A stretch of DNA of 64,000 nucleotides from Acidimicrobiales bacterium (GTDB taxonomy: Bacteria > Actinomycetota > Acidimicrobiia > Acidimicrobiales > MedAcidi-G1): contig JASLKK010000005.1 in assembly GCA_030747595.1 (NCBI GenBank), positions 1 to 64,000 of the forward strand, written 5' to 3'. The position numbers and the translations under genes are program-made. The notes beneath the pieces were generated by a model, which made no database searches, was not told where the DNA came from, and saw only the letters and a program-made list of their open reading frames with translations. Shown here piece after piece: positions 34,091-44,068 of the stretch (positions within the stretch are counted from its first letter, which is position 1; each line of letters opens with the position of its first letter).

Positions 34091-34873
34091 TCAGATGAGA
34101 GAGAAGTCGGCCACCACCGGTGCGTGATCACTGGGCTTCTCACCCTTGCGTTCGTTGCGGTCCACCACCACGAAGTCGAGCGCCGAGGCGGCCACCGGCG
34201 AGGCGTATACGAGGTCGATCCGCATACCCATTCGCTTGTAGAACGCGCCGCCCCGGTAGTCCCACCACGAATGCAGGCCCGCTTCGTCGAACTGCTCCCG
34301 GAAGACGTCGGTGAAGCCGAGCGACTCGAGTCGCTGGAGGGCCTCGCGCTCGGGCTTCGTCACGTGGGTCATCCCCTCGAAGGCTGCCGGCTTCCAGACG
34401 TCGCGGTCGTCGGGGGCCACGTTGAAGTCCCCGACCACCACCACGGGGTCGGTCGCCGGGTCGGTGTTGGCCGTCAGGTCGTCGTGCAGGCGACCCAGCC
34501 AGTCCAGCTTGTAGCGGTAGTGGTCGTGGTCGACCTCGCGGCCGTTGGGCACATAGCACGAGGCCACCCTCACCCCGGCGCACGTGGCCCACAGGATCCG
34601 GGCGTCGGGATCCGGGTCGTCACGGCCGTCGGCGAACCCCGGACGAACGTCGTCGAGGCCCACCCGGGAGATGACGGCCACCCCGTTCCACCGACCCTCT
34701 CCGTGGTGGGCGGACTGGTAGCCGAGCGCTGTGAAGCGGTCGTGGGGAAACGCCTCGTCGGTCATCTTCGTCTCCTGGAGACAAAGAACGTCAGGGGCCA
34801 CCGCGGTGATCCACGCCTCAACCCGCTCGATCCGGGCCTTCAGGGAGTTGACGTTCCAGGTGACGATCCGCAT
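34091..34873 (-). CDS. xthA: Exodeoxyribonuclease III
   Basis: 260 residues. An AP endonuclease/3' exonuclease of the EEP fold: TWNVNSLKARIERVEAW at the start, LQETKM with the metal Glu, GRWNGVAVISR, VVVGDFNVAPDDRDV and the terminal KPSDHAPVVADF with the catalytic Asp-His. It cleaves abasic sites in base-excision repair. TAGGGT lies 7 bases before the ATG and overlaps the HAD gene's stop codon. Confidence 0.96.
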   Translation of the reverse strand: MRIVTWNVNSLKARIERVEAWITAVAPDVLCLQETKMTDEAFPHDRFTALGYQSAHHGEGRWNGVAVISRVGLDDVRPGFADGRDDPDPDARILWATCAGVRVASCYVPNGREVDHDHYRYKLDWLGRLHDDLTANTDPATDPVVVVGDFNVAPDDRDVWKPAAFEGMTHVTKPEREALQRLESLGFTDVFREQFDEAGLHSWWDYRGGAFYKRMGMRIDLVYASPVAASALDFVVVDRNERKGEKPSDHAPVVADFSLI

Positions 34874-34880
34874 GGGCCCG

Positions 34881-34886
34881 ACCCTA
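34881..34886 (-). promoter_or_regulatory. Putative -10 box, leaderless xthA
   Basis: TAGGGT on the minus strand is 7 bases before the ATG at 34873. Its first three bases are also the TAG stop of the upstream HAD gene. Confidence 0.45.
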
Positions 34887-35528
34887 GGAGAGCGGGATGC
34901 CGAGCACGGATTCGAGGTCGGCGATGGCCTCGTCCGGGTGCACCACCTTGATCGTGGTCATCCCCATGGCCCGGGCTGGCTTGAGGTTTATACCGAGGTC
35001 GTCAAGGAAGACGCATGCGGCGGGTTCCACTCCCAGCCGTTCGCAGGCGATCTCGTAGATCCGCGGCTCGGGTTTGCGACAGCCTTCGACGCTCGACTCG
35101 ATGAGCTCGTCGAACAGGCCTACAACCTCCAAGACGTCGCCGGAAACCGGTTGAGAGCTGATCGGGGTGATGTTGTTGGTCAGCATCCCGGTTCTGAACT
35201 GGTTGGAGCAACGCCGGAGGGCCTCCACCATGGTCGGACGCAACGCCCCGTGGAGCCCTTCCATGATTCGGGCGGCGTCCACGGTGTAACCCTGCGCTGC
35301 GGCCTCGGCCTCAAACAGTCGGCCGAACTCGGCGGCGTCGACCTGGCGGCGCTCGAATCGGGCCCAGGCATTGTCGTCCGGGTTGGTCGAGTTGATGCGT
35401 CGTACGGTCCCCGGTGGGAGATCCACTTCAGCCTCGTAGGCGGCGAACGCGTCGAATGGACTGGTGAGGATGACACCACCGAAGTCAAATAGCACGACCT
35501 CGATGCCGGTCGACAGGGATGGGGGCAT
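34884..35528 (-). CDS. HAD-superfamily hydrolase
   Basis: 214 residues. Motif I is VVLFDFGGVILT, with Gly where the second Asp usually lies, as in the epoxide-hydrolase N-terminal/ACAD10-like HAD group. Motif II is around MLTNNI, motif III the Lys in CRKPEPRIYE and motif IV FLDDLGINLKPARAMGM. The ATG at 35528 begins MPPSLSTGIEVVLFDF. It lies just upstream of xthA and is divergent from ettA across 64 bp. Confidence 0.88.
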   Translation of the reverse strand: MPPSLSTGIEVVLFDFGGVILTSPFDAFAAYEAEVDLPPGTVRRINSTNPDDNAWARFERRQVDAAEFGRLFEAEAAAQGYTVDAARIMEGLHGALRPTMVEALRRCSNQFRTGMLTNNITPISSQPVSGDVLEVVGLFDELIESSVEGCRKPEPRIYEIACERLGVEPAACVFLDDLGINLKPARAMGMTTIKVVHPDEAIADLESVLGIPLS

Positions 35529-35578
35529 CGAGCGAGCGTAGGGACCGACTGGCCACGGGGCCATGCCGGGACCACAGA

Positions 35579-35584
35579 TAGCCT
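35579..35584 (+). promoter_or_regulatory. Putative -10 box, leaderless ettA
   Basis: TAGCCT ends 8 bases before the ATG at 35593, with no ribosome site between. Confidence 0.45.
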
Positions 35585-35592
35585 CGGCGCCC

Positions 35593-37290
<1,698 letters not shown>

Positions 37291-37300
37291 GGCCGAGCCA

Positions 37301-37648
37301 GTGAGCAGGGCCGATGCCCGCACCCGGTTGCTCGCCCCGGACACGGTCCGCGCCGCAGCCCTGGTGCTGTGCGTCATCGGTATCGCCGGGATGATCGTGA
37401 CGTCCATTGCCGACAGGATCGACGCCGCCCTGACCTTCGGATTCGTGGGCGCAGTCGGAGCCCTAACCCTCCTACTGGTCGGCGTGCTGGTCCCCGTCGT
37501 GGAAGCGGCGACCTCGCTGGACGAACAGCGGGCCGCCGAGGTGGAAGCCTCAGTGCAACGCCTAATGGCCGCCGGTGCAGACGAGGGCGACCTGCGAGCC
37601 ACCGTGCGAGCCGCCGTGGAGTTGGGCCGACGATCGGCGGGCGACTGA
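37301..37648 (+). CDS. Two-helix membrane protein of unknown function
   Basis: 115 residues. Two transmembrane segments at about 17-37 and 42-64 are followed by a cytoplasmic helical tail with VEASVQRLMAAGADEGDLRA. The GTG start is 11 bp after ettA with GAGGCCGAG before it, and the next gene starts 4 bp after its stop, so it is probably part of an ettA-cysQ transcript. No homologue is recognised. Confidence 0.7.
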   Translation: MSRADARTRLLAPDTVRAAALVLCVIGIAGMIVTSIADRIDAALTFGFVGAVGALTLLLVGVLVPVVEAATSLDEQRAAEVEASVQRLMAAGADEGDLRATVRAAVELGRRSAGD

Positions 37649-37651
37649 CCC

Positions 37652-38434
37652 ATGGTCACGCCCGAGGATCACCAACTGGCAGCTGACCTGGCCACCCGGG
37701 CCGGAGAGGTGCTGCTCGACATCCGGGCCCGAATGGTTGCCGACGGCGCGCCGGCAGCCGTCCTGAAGCACGAGGGCGACCAGCGGTCCCACGAGTTCCT
37801 GATGGAGGCGCTGGCCGAGGTCCGTCCCGACGATGCCGTGCTGTCCGAGGAGGGCACGGCGCACGACTGCCACCCCAGACGGGGGACGACGTCTCGGACC
37901 TGGATCATCGATCCGGTCGACGGCACCCGCGAGTACTCCGAACCGCCACGCACCGACTGGGCCGTGCACGTCGCACTGGCCGTCGACGGACAGCCCGTGG
38001 TCGGGGCGGTGGCTCTCCCCGCCTTGGGATGCACCCTGGCCACGGGCCAGCCGCCGGCGGCCACCGACCTCCCCCCGATTTCCGCACGGCCCCGGATGGT
38101 GGTGAGCCGCTCCCGGCCGCCCGACGAGGCGCTCGCCGTGTGTAACGCGCTGGGTGGCGTCCTGGTGGAGATGGGCTCGGCGGGCGCCAAGGCCATGGCC
38201 GTGGTGCGGGGCGAGGTCGACTGCTACGTCCACGCCGGCGGACAGTTCGAATGGGACAACTGCGCGCCGACCGCGGTGGCACTGGCCGCTGGCCTACATG
38301 CCTCACGAATTGACGGATCGCCACTCACCTACGACCATCCCGACCCTTACCTACCGGATCTGGTGATCTGCCGGACCGAACTAGCCGACGCCGTGCTGGC
38401 CGCGCTGGCCACCCCGCCGGCACCAGAAGCCTGA
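37652..38434 (+). CDS. 3'(2'),5'-bisphosphate nucleotidase CysQ-like (inositol monophosphatase family)
   Basis: 260 residues. Metal-binding motifs are SEEG (65-68) and [10 protein letters not shown] (86-95), with a C-terminal [18 protein letters not shown] matching the W-D-x-x-A/P motif. Family members hydrolyse PAP/PAPS or inositol phosphates; the DPVDGT-REY pattern favours CysQ. In actinobacteria CysQ recycles PAP from sulfate activation. The gene sits between a membrane gene and nucS on the same strand. Confidence 0.85.
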   Translation: MVTPEDHQLAADLATRAGEVLLDIRARMVADGAPAAVLKHEGDQRSHEFLMEALAEVRPDDAVLSEEGTAHDCHPRRGTTSRTWIIDPVDGTREYSEPPRTDWAVHVALAVDGQPVVGAVALPALGCTLATGQPPAATDLPPISARPRMVVSRSRPPDEALAVCNALGGVLVEMGSAGAKAMAVVRGEVDCYVHAGGQFEWDNCAPTAVALAAGLHASRIDGSPLTYDHPDPYLPDLVICRTELADAVLAALATPPAPEA

Positions 38435-38444
38435 GTCCCAGTCC

Positions 38445-39152
38445 GTGCACGTCGTCATCGCCCGCTGCACCGTCGACTACGACGGTCGCCTCACCGCCCA
38501 CCTTCCCGAGGCAGTCCGGCTCCTCATGGTCAAGGCCGACGGCTGCGTAGCCGTCCATGCTGACGGCGGGGCCTACAAGCCCTTGAACTGGATGAATGCC
38601 CCGAACACGCTCACCATCGACGAAGCGGGCGGCAAGGCCGGTAACGCGGCGGCCGATCAGCACGCGACCGCACAGATCTGGCATGTCCGAAGCCCCAAAG
38701 GCGAGCACCTGACAATCACCGTCCACGAGGTGCTGGCCGAAATGGACCACGAGATGGGTATCGACCCGGGCCTAGTGAAGGACGGCGTGGAGGCCCACCT
38801 CCAGGAGCTGCTCGCTGCCGACCCCACGTCGATTTACAAAGGACTACGCCTCGTCCGCCGAGAGTTCCCCACCGATATCGGACCGGTCGACCTGCTGTGC
38901 CGGGACACCGATGGTGGGGCGGTGGCCATCGAGGTCAAACGGCGGGGCGACATCGACGGGGTGGAACAACTCACCCGCTATCTCGACTTCTTGAATCGCG
39001 ATCCGATGCTGCGCCCGGTCCGAGGCGTGTTCGTAGCCCAGGAGATCAAGCCTCAGGCCCGGGTGCTGTCAACCGACCGGGGCATTGGTTGCGTGGTTGT
39101 CGACTACGACGAACTCCGGGGCATTGAATCCGACGAGATGAAGCTGTTCTGA
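38445..39152 (+). CDS. nucS: Mismatch-specific endonuclease NucS (EndoMS)
   Basis: 235 residues. The N-terminal half-barrel (1-110) starts [16 protein letters not shown]; the RecB-like nuclease core has Asp149 ([10 protein letters not shown]), Glu163 and Lys165 (VAIEVKRRG) and QLTRYLDFL. NucS replaces MutS/MutL in most actinobacteria by cutting both strands at mismatches. The protein ends DEMKLF, which resembles a sliding-clamp-binding tail. GTG start at 38445, 10 bp after cysQ. Confidence 0.94.
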   Translation: MHVVIARCTVDYDGRLTAHLPEAVRLLMVKADGCVAVHADGGAYKPLNWMNAPNTLTIDEAGGKAGNAAADQHATAQIWHVRSPKGEHLTITVHEVLAEMDHEMGIDPGLVKDGVEAHLQELLAADPTSIYKGLRLVRREFPTDIGPVDLLCRDTDGGAVAIEVKRRGDIDGVEQLTRYLDFLNRDPMLRPVRGVFVAQEIKPQARVLSTDRGIGCVVVDYDELRGIESDEMKLF

Positions 39153-39162
39153 GGACGCGCCA

Positions 39163-40413
39163 GTGGAACTGATGACGGACGCTCCGACCCGGACGGTCGA
39201 CGTGCTGGTGGTGGGCGGCGGACCGGCCGGGAGCGCGGCAGCCATCACGGCGGCCCGGGCCGGCCAGATGGTGCTGCTGGTCGACAAGGCGTCCTTCCCT
39301 AGGGACAAGTGCTGCGGCGACGGCCTGACCACGCTGGCCCTGCGTCTCGGCGAGCAGCTCGGCCTGGATCCCAACCCGATCGGTGGCTGGCAGCCGGTGG
39401 ATGACGCTGTGATCCACTCGCCGTCGGGCCGTTCGGTCCGCTTCCCGCTGCCTCGGGACGACGGACGGTACGCAGCGGTCGTCCCCCGCCGGGAGTACGA
39501 CGCGGCGCTCCTGGACCTGGCAAGGACAGCGGGCACCGAGGTGCTCGAAGGACATGCGGTCACCGGCCTCAGCCTGGACGCCGGGAACGGCCTGGGGAAC
39601 CGGACCGGAGCGACGGTGCACGTCGACGGTCTGGGGTCGGTACGGGCTACCACGGTGGTGGCCGCCGACGGCATGTGGTCGCCCATCCGCCGATTCCTCG
39701 GGTTGTCCACCGGCGACGACCGTGGCCAGTGGCATGCCTTCCGCCAGTACGTGTCCGACGTGGGCCCAGCGGCCGCCGATCTGCACGTGTGGTTCGAGTC
39801 TGATCTGTTGCCCGGGTACGCGTGGTCCTTCCCCCTGCCAGGTGGTCGGGCCAACGTGGGCTTCGGCATCCTCCGTGGCGGTCCGGTGGCCGTGGGAGAC
39901 ACCGGACAGATCTGGGGCGGTCTCATGGACCGGCCACCGATCCGGGCTGTGCTGGGCGACCATGCCCAGCCCGAGGGCCGCCGCACGGCTTGGCCGATTC
40001 CGGCCCGGGTGGACCGGGCCGTGCTCGTCCACGGACCAGTGCTGTTCGTAGGCGATGCAGCGGCAGCCACTGACGCCCTAACCGGCGAGGGCATCGGTCA
40101 AGCCCTGCTCACCGGCATCCTGGCCGCTGAGGCCTCCTCAGCCGGCGGATCGACCATGGAAGTGGCCGCCACGTACCGCCGGGCCGTACGCCGCAATCTG
40201 GTAGCCGACCATCGGATGTCGATGGCCCTGCAACGGGTGCTGGCCCATCGGGTCGGCGCGAGGACCGCCGTCCGTCTAGCCGACCTGACACCGTGGACCC
40301 GACGGAACTTCTCCCGCTGGATGTTCGAGGACTACCCGCGGGCCCTGTTGGCCACGCCCCGGCGATGGGGTCGTGGTGTCCTGTCCACGTCAGGGGCCTA
40401 CGCAGGCCACTGA
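39163..40413 (+). CDS. Geranylgeranyl-reductase-family FAD oxidoreductase
   Basis: 416 residues. The FAD dinucleotide fold is VDVLVVGGGPAGSAAAI, followed by DKASFPRDKCCGDGLT, a marker of the geranylgeranyl reductase group. The second FAD site is LFVGDAAAATDALTGEGIGQAL. It probably reduces isoprenoid chains of quinones or lipids, or an aromatic cofactor. GAGGA lies 8 nt before the GTG at 39163. It lies 10 bp after nucS, so co-transcription is likely. Confidence 0.9.
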   Translation: MELMTDAPTRTVDVLVVGGGPAGSAAAITAARAGQMVLLVDKASFPRDKCCGDGLTTLALRLGEQLGLDPNPIGGWQPVDDAVIHSPSGRSVRFPLPRDDGRYAAVVPRREYDAALLDLARTAGTEVLEGHAVTGLSLDAGNGLGNRTGATVHVDGLGSVRATTVVAADGMWSPIRRFLGLSTGDDRGQWHAFRQYVSDVGPAAADLHVWFESDLLPGYAWSFPLPGGRANVGFGILRGGPVAVGDTGQIWGGLMDRPPIRAVLGDHAQPEGRRTAWPIPARVDRAVLVHGPVLFVGDAAAATDALTGEGIGQALLTGILAAEASSAGGSTMEVAATYRRAVRRNLVADHRMSMALQRVLAHRVGARTAVRLADLTPWTRRNFSRWMFEDYPRALLATPRRWGRGVLSTSGAYAGH

Positions 40414-40444
40414 GTCGGCGAGCCCTTCCCCGAAACAACCCCCG

Positions 40445-40450
40445 TAGGCT
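40445..40450 (+). promoter_or_regulatory. Putative -10 box, leaderless PAP2 gene
   Basis: TAGGCT ends 7 bases before the GTG at 40458; no ribosome site is present. Confidence 0.5.
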
Positions 40451-40457
40451 TGACTCC

Positions 40458-41072
40458 GTGGAACCCGCCGACGTCGGGTCCGTCGACGAACTCGATGGCC
40501 TGACCGACGACCTGACCGACAACCCGTCGGAACCCGCCGACCAGCACCCGCTCGGGCCGCTCGGCGCGTCCCTCGACCACGCAGTCGACAAGGCCTGGAA
40601 TCGCCTTCGCGGCAACCCCACGTTGGACCGGGTCTTCTACACGGCTAGCGAACTGGGCGACTTCAGCCTCATCTGGCACCTCCTGGGCACGGCCCGGGGA
40701 GTGACAAGCCGCCGGGGCAGCCGCGAGGCCACCCGACTGGCCCTAGCTCTGGGCGCCGAGTCGGCGCTGGTCAACGGGGCCATCAAGTCAGCCTTTCGGC
40801 GGGAACGCCCGGCCCACGACGGCGAACGCCCCCATGGACTCCGGCAGCCGATCACCAGCAGCTTTCCGTCGGGTCACGCATCGGCTGCCTTCATGGCCGC
40901 CACCCTCCTCTCGGAACGGTCCCGAGTGAAGCCTGCCTGGTACGGACTGGCCGCCATCGTGGCCGCCTCGCGGATCCACGTACGCATCCACCATGCGAGC
41001 GACGTGGTGGTCGGCGCCGGCATCGGGCTGGGTCTGGGGCGCGTGATCCAGAAAGTCTTTCCGCTGCGTTGA
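40458..41072 (+). CDS. PAP2-family lipid phosphatase
   Basis: 204 residues. All three motifs are present: KSAFRRERP, SFPSGHASAA and SRIHVRIHHASDVVVGAGIG. Only two or three short hydrophobic segments are seen, and the N-terminus is acidic (SVDELDGLTDDLTDNP), so it may be partly soluble. Likely a phosphatidic-acid or polyprenyl-phosphate phosphatase. The GTG at 40458 is chosen over a longer frame overlapping the preceding reductase. Confidence 0.9.
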   Translation: MEPADVGSVDELDGLTDDLTDNPSEPADQHPLGPLGASLDHAVDKAWNRLRGNPTLDRVFYTASELGDFSLIWHLLGTARGVTSRRGSREATRLALALGAESALVNGAIKSAFRRERPAHDGERPHGLRQPITSSFPSGHASAAFMAATLLSERSRVKPAWYGLAAIVAASRIHVRIHHASDVVVGAGIGLGLGRVIQKVFPLR

Positions 41073-41086
41073 ACCGTGGAGGCGGA

Positions 41087-41102
41087 CCGGCGTCAACGCC
41101 GG
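41087..41102. terminator. Hairpin between convergent genes
   Basis: CCGGCG-TCAA-CGCCGG, a perfect 6-bp stem with a 4-nt loop, lies midway between the ends of the PAP2 gene and the small minus-strand gene. It could terminate both. No T-run is present. Confidence 0.4.
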
Positions 41103-41111
41103 ACCGACGGA

Positions 41112-41297
41112 TCAGTTGGTGGGCGCTGCCTCGAGTTCTGCGTCGCTCGTGGCGAGCAGCAGGCGAAGATCCAACAGGAGATCAGCAACCTCAGAAGCGG
41201 CCATCAACTCACGGCTCTGGGTGGTTCCCAGGCCCCGATCAATGATGGCGCGGATCTCGTCGATCGTCGTGTTGTCGAGCGTCTCGGTCACGGCCAC
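41112..41297 (-). CDS. Small acidic helical protein, 61 aa
   Basis: MAVTETLDNTTIDEIRAII continues as a predicted helical, acidic protein ending LLLATSDAELEAAPTN. The start may be the GTG at 41297 or the in-frame GTG at 41291; GAGAGGA suits the second better. No family is recognised. It is bounded by a hairpin on one side and an open gap on the other, which supports an independent transcript. Confidence 0.55.
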   Translation of the reverse strand: MAVTETLDNTTIDEIRAIIDRGLGTTQSRELMAASEVADLLLDLRLLLATSDAELEAAPTN

Positions 41298-41354
41298 ATC
41301 CTCTCGTCGTTCGCTGATGATCCCAACCCTAGACGCGAGTCGGCGTGTATCCCG

Positions 41355-42347
41355 TCACCGGTTTCGACCGGGCGCCAGATCTCTGATCGCGTCGTCCACG
41401 TCGACCCCGGCAAGTGGCACGATGCTCAATACCGGCGTGGTGATGCCCGCGGCTACGTAGCGGTCGATGTGTGTCCGACATTGATCAGGGCTTCCGTGCA
41501 CCAACAGGTCATCGACCACTGAGTCGGGCATCGCGTCCAGCGACGCGGAACGATCACCGGCATCCCACCGCTCCCAGTGCTCGCCTAGCACGTCGCTCCG
41601 GCCCATCCACTCGTGGAACGCCCGGTAGACGGGCACGTTCACGTAGGCGGCGATCAACCGCTTGGCCTGGACCACTACGGCGTCTCGATCGGGCGACGGG
41701 CAAACGAACAACCGGGCTGCTACCTCGGGCTCGGGGCGGCCGGCCGCTGCCGCGGCGTCGCGGACAATGGTGGTCACCGTGGTCGTATCGTCGACTGACA
41801 GCCAGTTCACCACGGCCCCGTCGGCCTCCCGACCCGCCAGTCTGAGCATCCCCTCGCGCAGAGCGGCCACCACGATGGGTGGCGCCTCGTCCGGAACGTT
41901 GCCCAGCCGAAATCCGGCAATGTCAAAACTCTCATAGGACTCCGTGACCTTCTCGCCGGTAAAGGCCGCTCGTAGGAACCGAACCGTGTCTCGTACCCGG
42001 GCGTACGGCGCCTCGAATCCGATGCCGTTCCAACGTTCAACGATCACGTTGGAGGAGGTGCCCAGACCGAGGACGAAGCGACCGGGCGCCGCGGACGCCA
42101 TCGACGCCGCGCTCTGGGCTAGCAGTGCCGGCCCCCTGGTGAACGCGGGGAGGATCGCCGTTCCAAGCCGCAACTCGGGCGCCCAGATGGAAGCGAGGGC
42201 CAGCGGGGCCAGTCCGTCGTGGCCGTCGGCTTCGGCCGTCCAGGCATCGGTGTAGCCCTGTTCGACCAGTGCCCGGAACCGGTCGGCCTGGCCGGCCAGG
42301 GGACCGGCGAACGGCACCGTCATTCCGTATCGGGATCCACCGGTCAT
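41355..42347 (-). CDS. F420-type LLM-class oxidoreductase
   Basis: 330 residues of the luciferase-like TIM barrel. Family blocks include YTDAWTAEADGHDGLAPLALAS, LRLGTAILPAFTRGPALLAQSAAS in two parts, GRFVLGLGTSSNVIVERWNG and PIVVAALREGMLRLAGREADG. In actinobacteria most such enzymes use F420. The substrate is unknown. The ATG at 42347 overlaps the stop of the thioesterase (ATGA), so the two are translated together, which hints at acyl-CoA-related chemistry. Confidence 0.9.
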   Translation of the reverse strand: MTGGSRYGMTVPFAGPLAGQADRFRALVEQGYTDAWTAEADGHDGLAPLALASIWAPELRLGTAILPAFTRGPALLAQSAASMASAAPGRFVLGLGTSSNVIVERWNGIGFEAPYARVRDTVRFLRAAFTGEKVTESYESFDIAGFRLGNVPDEAPPIVVAALREGMLRLAGREADGAVVNWLSVDDTTTVTTIVRDAAAAAGRPEPEVAARLFVCPSPDRDAVVVQAKRLIAAYVNVPVYRAFHEWMGRSDVLGEHWERWDAGDRSASLDAMPDSVVDDLLVHGSPDQCRTHIDRYVAAGITTPVLSIVPLAGVDVDDAIRDLAPGRNR

Positions 42348-43159
42348 GACTTCTCCCTCGAGGATCGAGGATTCCGGAACTGGCAGGTCTGGCTGGCAGT
42401 GGCCAGCAGATGGCCGTCCTCGGACCAAAGGTGGACGGTCCCATGGGCATAGCCGTGCACGAGGCTGCTGATCCGTACGTCGACGAGGATCCAGTCGGTG
42501 TCGACCGGGTCCACGACCCGGAGGGTGTTGTCCAGGCTCTGACCGCCCCCGAGGCCGCCGCCTACCGCGTCCCGGCCGCCCCACGGCACGTAGTCCCCGA
42601 GTACGGCGAGGAACGCCGGGTCGACCACCAGGTGGTCGGGCACCCGCACCCACATGGCTACCTGGCCGTCATCCATTGCCGGTTCGTTGGCCTCGGTCCG
42701 ACCGCGGACGAGGCGACGTTCAAGGTTGGCCGACACCGACCGGGTGGCACTCCGACTGGGAAACGCCGGACAGTCCATGGGAGGTAGCGCATCTGGCGGT
42801 ACGACCCACACGCCAGAACGTTCGACGTCACGCCGCCCGAGGGTGGCCACCACGGCGATTACCTCACGGCCGTCGACGTGCCCACGGGCCCTGGCCTGTG
42901 TGGTGGCCCGCCCCTCGGCCAGCATCTCGACCTCGAAGGTGAGTAGCTCACCGGGTAGGGCGTGGGAGATGAACTGACCGGTGGCCCACACCAGCGGTCG
43001 ACCGGCGTCCAGTTCGAGGGCTCGGACGGCCGCACCGAGGCCGGTCCCGCCGAACAGGCGCCCCGCACTGGAGCACTCGTCTTCGGTCAACGGCAGGACC
43101 CAGGTGCCCGGACGGTCGCCGCGGACCAGTTCCTCGCTGAGATACGACCTCGGTGACAT
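42344..43159 (-). CDS. Acyl-CoA thioesterase (TesB-like double hot-dog)
   Basis: 271 residues. Features of the double hot-dog fold: AGRLFGGTGLGAAVRA in the first half with GQFISHALPGELLTFEVEML, and WILVDVRISSLVHGYAHGTVHLWSEDG in the second. The catalytic Asp/Thr/Gln set is plausible (GGQSLDNTLR region) but not fully verified. Hydrolyses acyl-CoA; the partner oxidoreductase is coupled downstream. The ATG at 43159 begins MSPRSYLSEELVRG. Confidence 0.85.
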   Translation of the reverse strand: MSPRSYLSEELVRGDRPGTWVLPLTEDECSSAGRLFGGTGLGAAVRALELDAGRPLVWATGQFISHALPGELLTFEVEMLAEGRATTQARARGHVDGREVIAVVATLGRRDVERSGVWVVPPDALPPMDCPAFPSRSATRSVSANLERRLVRGRTEANEPAMDDGQVAMWVRVPDHLVVDPAFLAVLGDYVPWGGRDAVGGGLGGGQSLDNTLRVVDPVDTDWILVDVRISSLVHGYAHGTVHLWSEDGHLLATASQTCQFRNPRSSREKS

Positions 43160-43265
43160 GCACGGATGATGCCGTCGTTGGGCCACAACCCGCACACCCG
43201 GCGTGAAACCACAGGTCAGAGCCATTTCTGAAATCGCTGTCACACCCCATCTACATGATGGAGTC

Positions 43266-43517
43266 ATGACAAAGCAGCTCCGATTCCCCGCTGGTTCCAC
43301 TGACGCCCGATCCCGGTCCGTCCTACGACACCTCGACGAACACACCCGCCAGATCGGCAGGGCCGGGGTGGCTAGCGCGCGGGCCGTCCTCGCCTCATGT
43401 GCGCCGACGATCCTCGAAGGGGGTGCCGGCGTCTCGGGTCGAACCCGCCCGCCGCTCGCTCTTCCACTGGAGGAGCTCGCCGACAACGCGGAGAGTGAGT
43501 TGCCGGCGGCAGCCTGA
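43266..43517 (+). CDS. Small hypothetical protein, 83 aa
   Basis: It starts MTKQLRFPAGSTDARSRSVL after a GATGGAG ribosome site, then RHLDEHTRQIGRAGVASARA and an Ala/Pro-rich end. No family, signal or membrane segment is recognised. A longer frame begins at 43203 without a ribosome site. The following 155 bp to the SCP2-like gene hold only a weak 40-codon frame. Confidence 0.45.
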   Translation: MTKQLRFPAGSTDARSRSVLRHLDEHTRQIGRAGVASARAVLASCAPTILEGGAGVSGRTRPPLALPLEELADNAESELPAAA

Positions 43518-43672
43518 CCCACCATGTGGACCAGCTTGCTCTTCGGCTCCCTAGCGTGCGGCAACAGCGAGTTGCGGGCTGACCTGGATCGGGGCCACGC
43601 AGCGCTCATCAGCTGGCCGGACCTACGCGACGCTCCGCGGGCGTAGAAGCAGATCCCCGTGCGGGCCCCGAC

Positions 43673-44068
43673 TCAGAACTCGGTCCGTCTAGCCAGATCG
43701 GACAACAGACCGTTCCACTCGAGCGAACCGAAGACCGGACGCAGGTCGAACACGTACCGGGCGTAGGCGTTCTCGACCTTGCAACGGCCGGTCATGAACG
43801 CCACATCAGCATCCAGATCGCCGGAGAACTGGGCCACTGCGTCGGCGTACTTCCAGGTGACCATGGCCTCGGCCTCGCCCTCACGACCCACCAGTACCTC
43901 CGAGATCCGGCCGTCGGCCACCACCAGGCGGAACTGCACCTTTCCGTGGGGGGTGCTGGTCATCACGAACCGCACCACACCGTCCACGCCGGGCTGCTCG
44001 GGTAGCGCGGCGCCACCCTCGGCCAGCGCGGCGATCCACTCCTCGGACAGGAACGAGAGCTCAGCCAT
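43673..44068 (-). CDS. SCP2-like sterol/lipid-binding domain protein
   Basis: 131 residues. The pattern matches a single SCP2 domain: FVMTSTPHGKVQFRLVVADG, then VTWKYADAVAQFSGDLDADVAFMTGRCKVEN (in two pieces), the sequence where lipid ligands sit. Such proteins bind fatty acyl or sterol-like lipids. The ATG shares its A with the stop of mca (TGATG), so they are co-translated. The TTG just before it is not used. Confidence 0.82.
   Translation of the reverse strand: MAELSFLSEEWIAALAEGGAALPEQPGVDGVVRFVMTSTPHGKVQFRLVVADGRISEVLVGREGEAEAMVTWKYADAVAQFSGDLDADVAFMTGRCKVENAYARYVFDLRPVFGSLEWNGLLSDLARRTEF

Noticed and set aside
43524-43646. 40-codon plus-strand frame in the gap before the SCP2-like gene
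   Set aside because: No ribosome site, no family, unremarkable composition.
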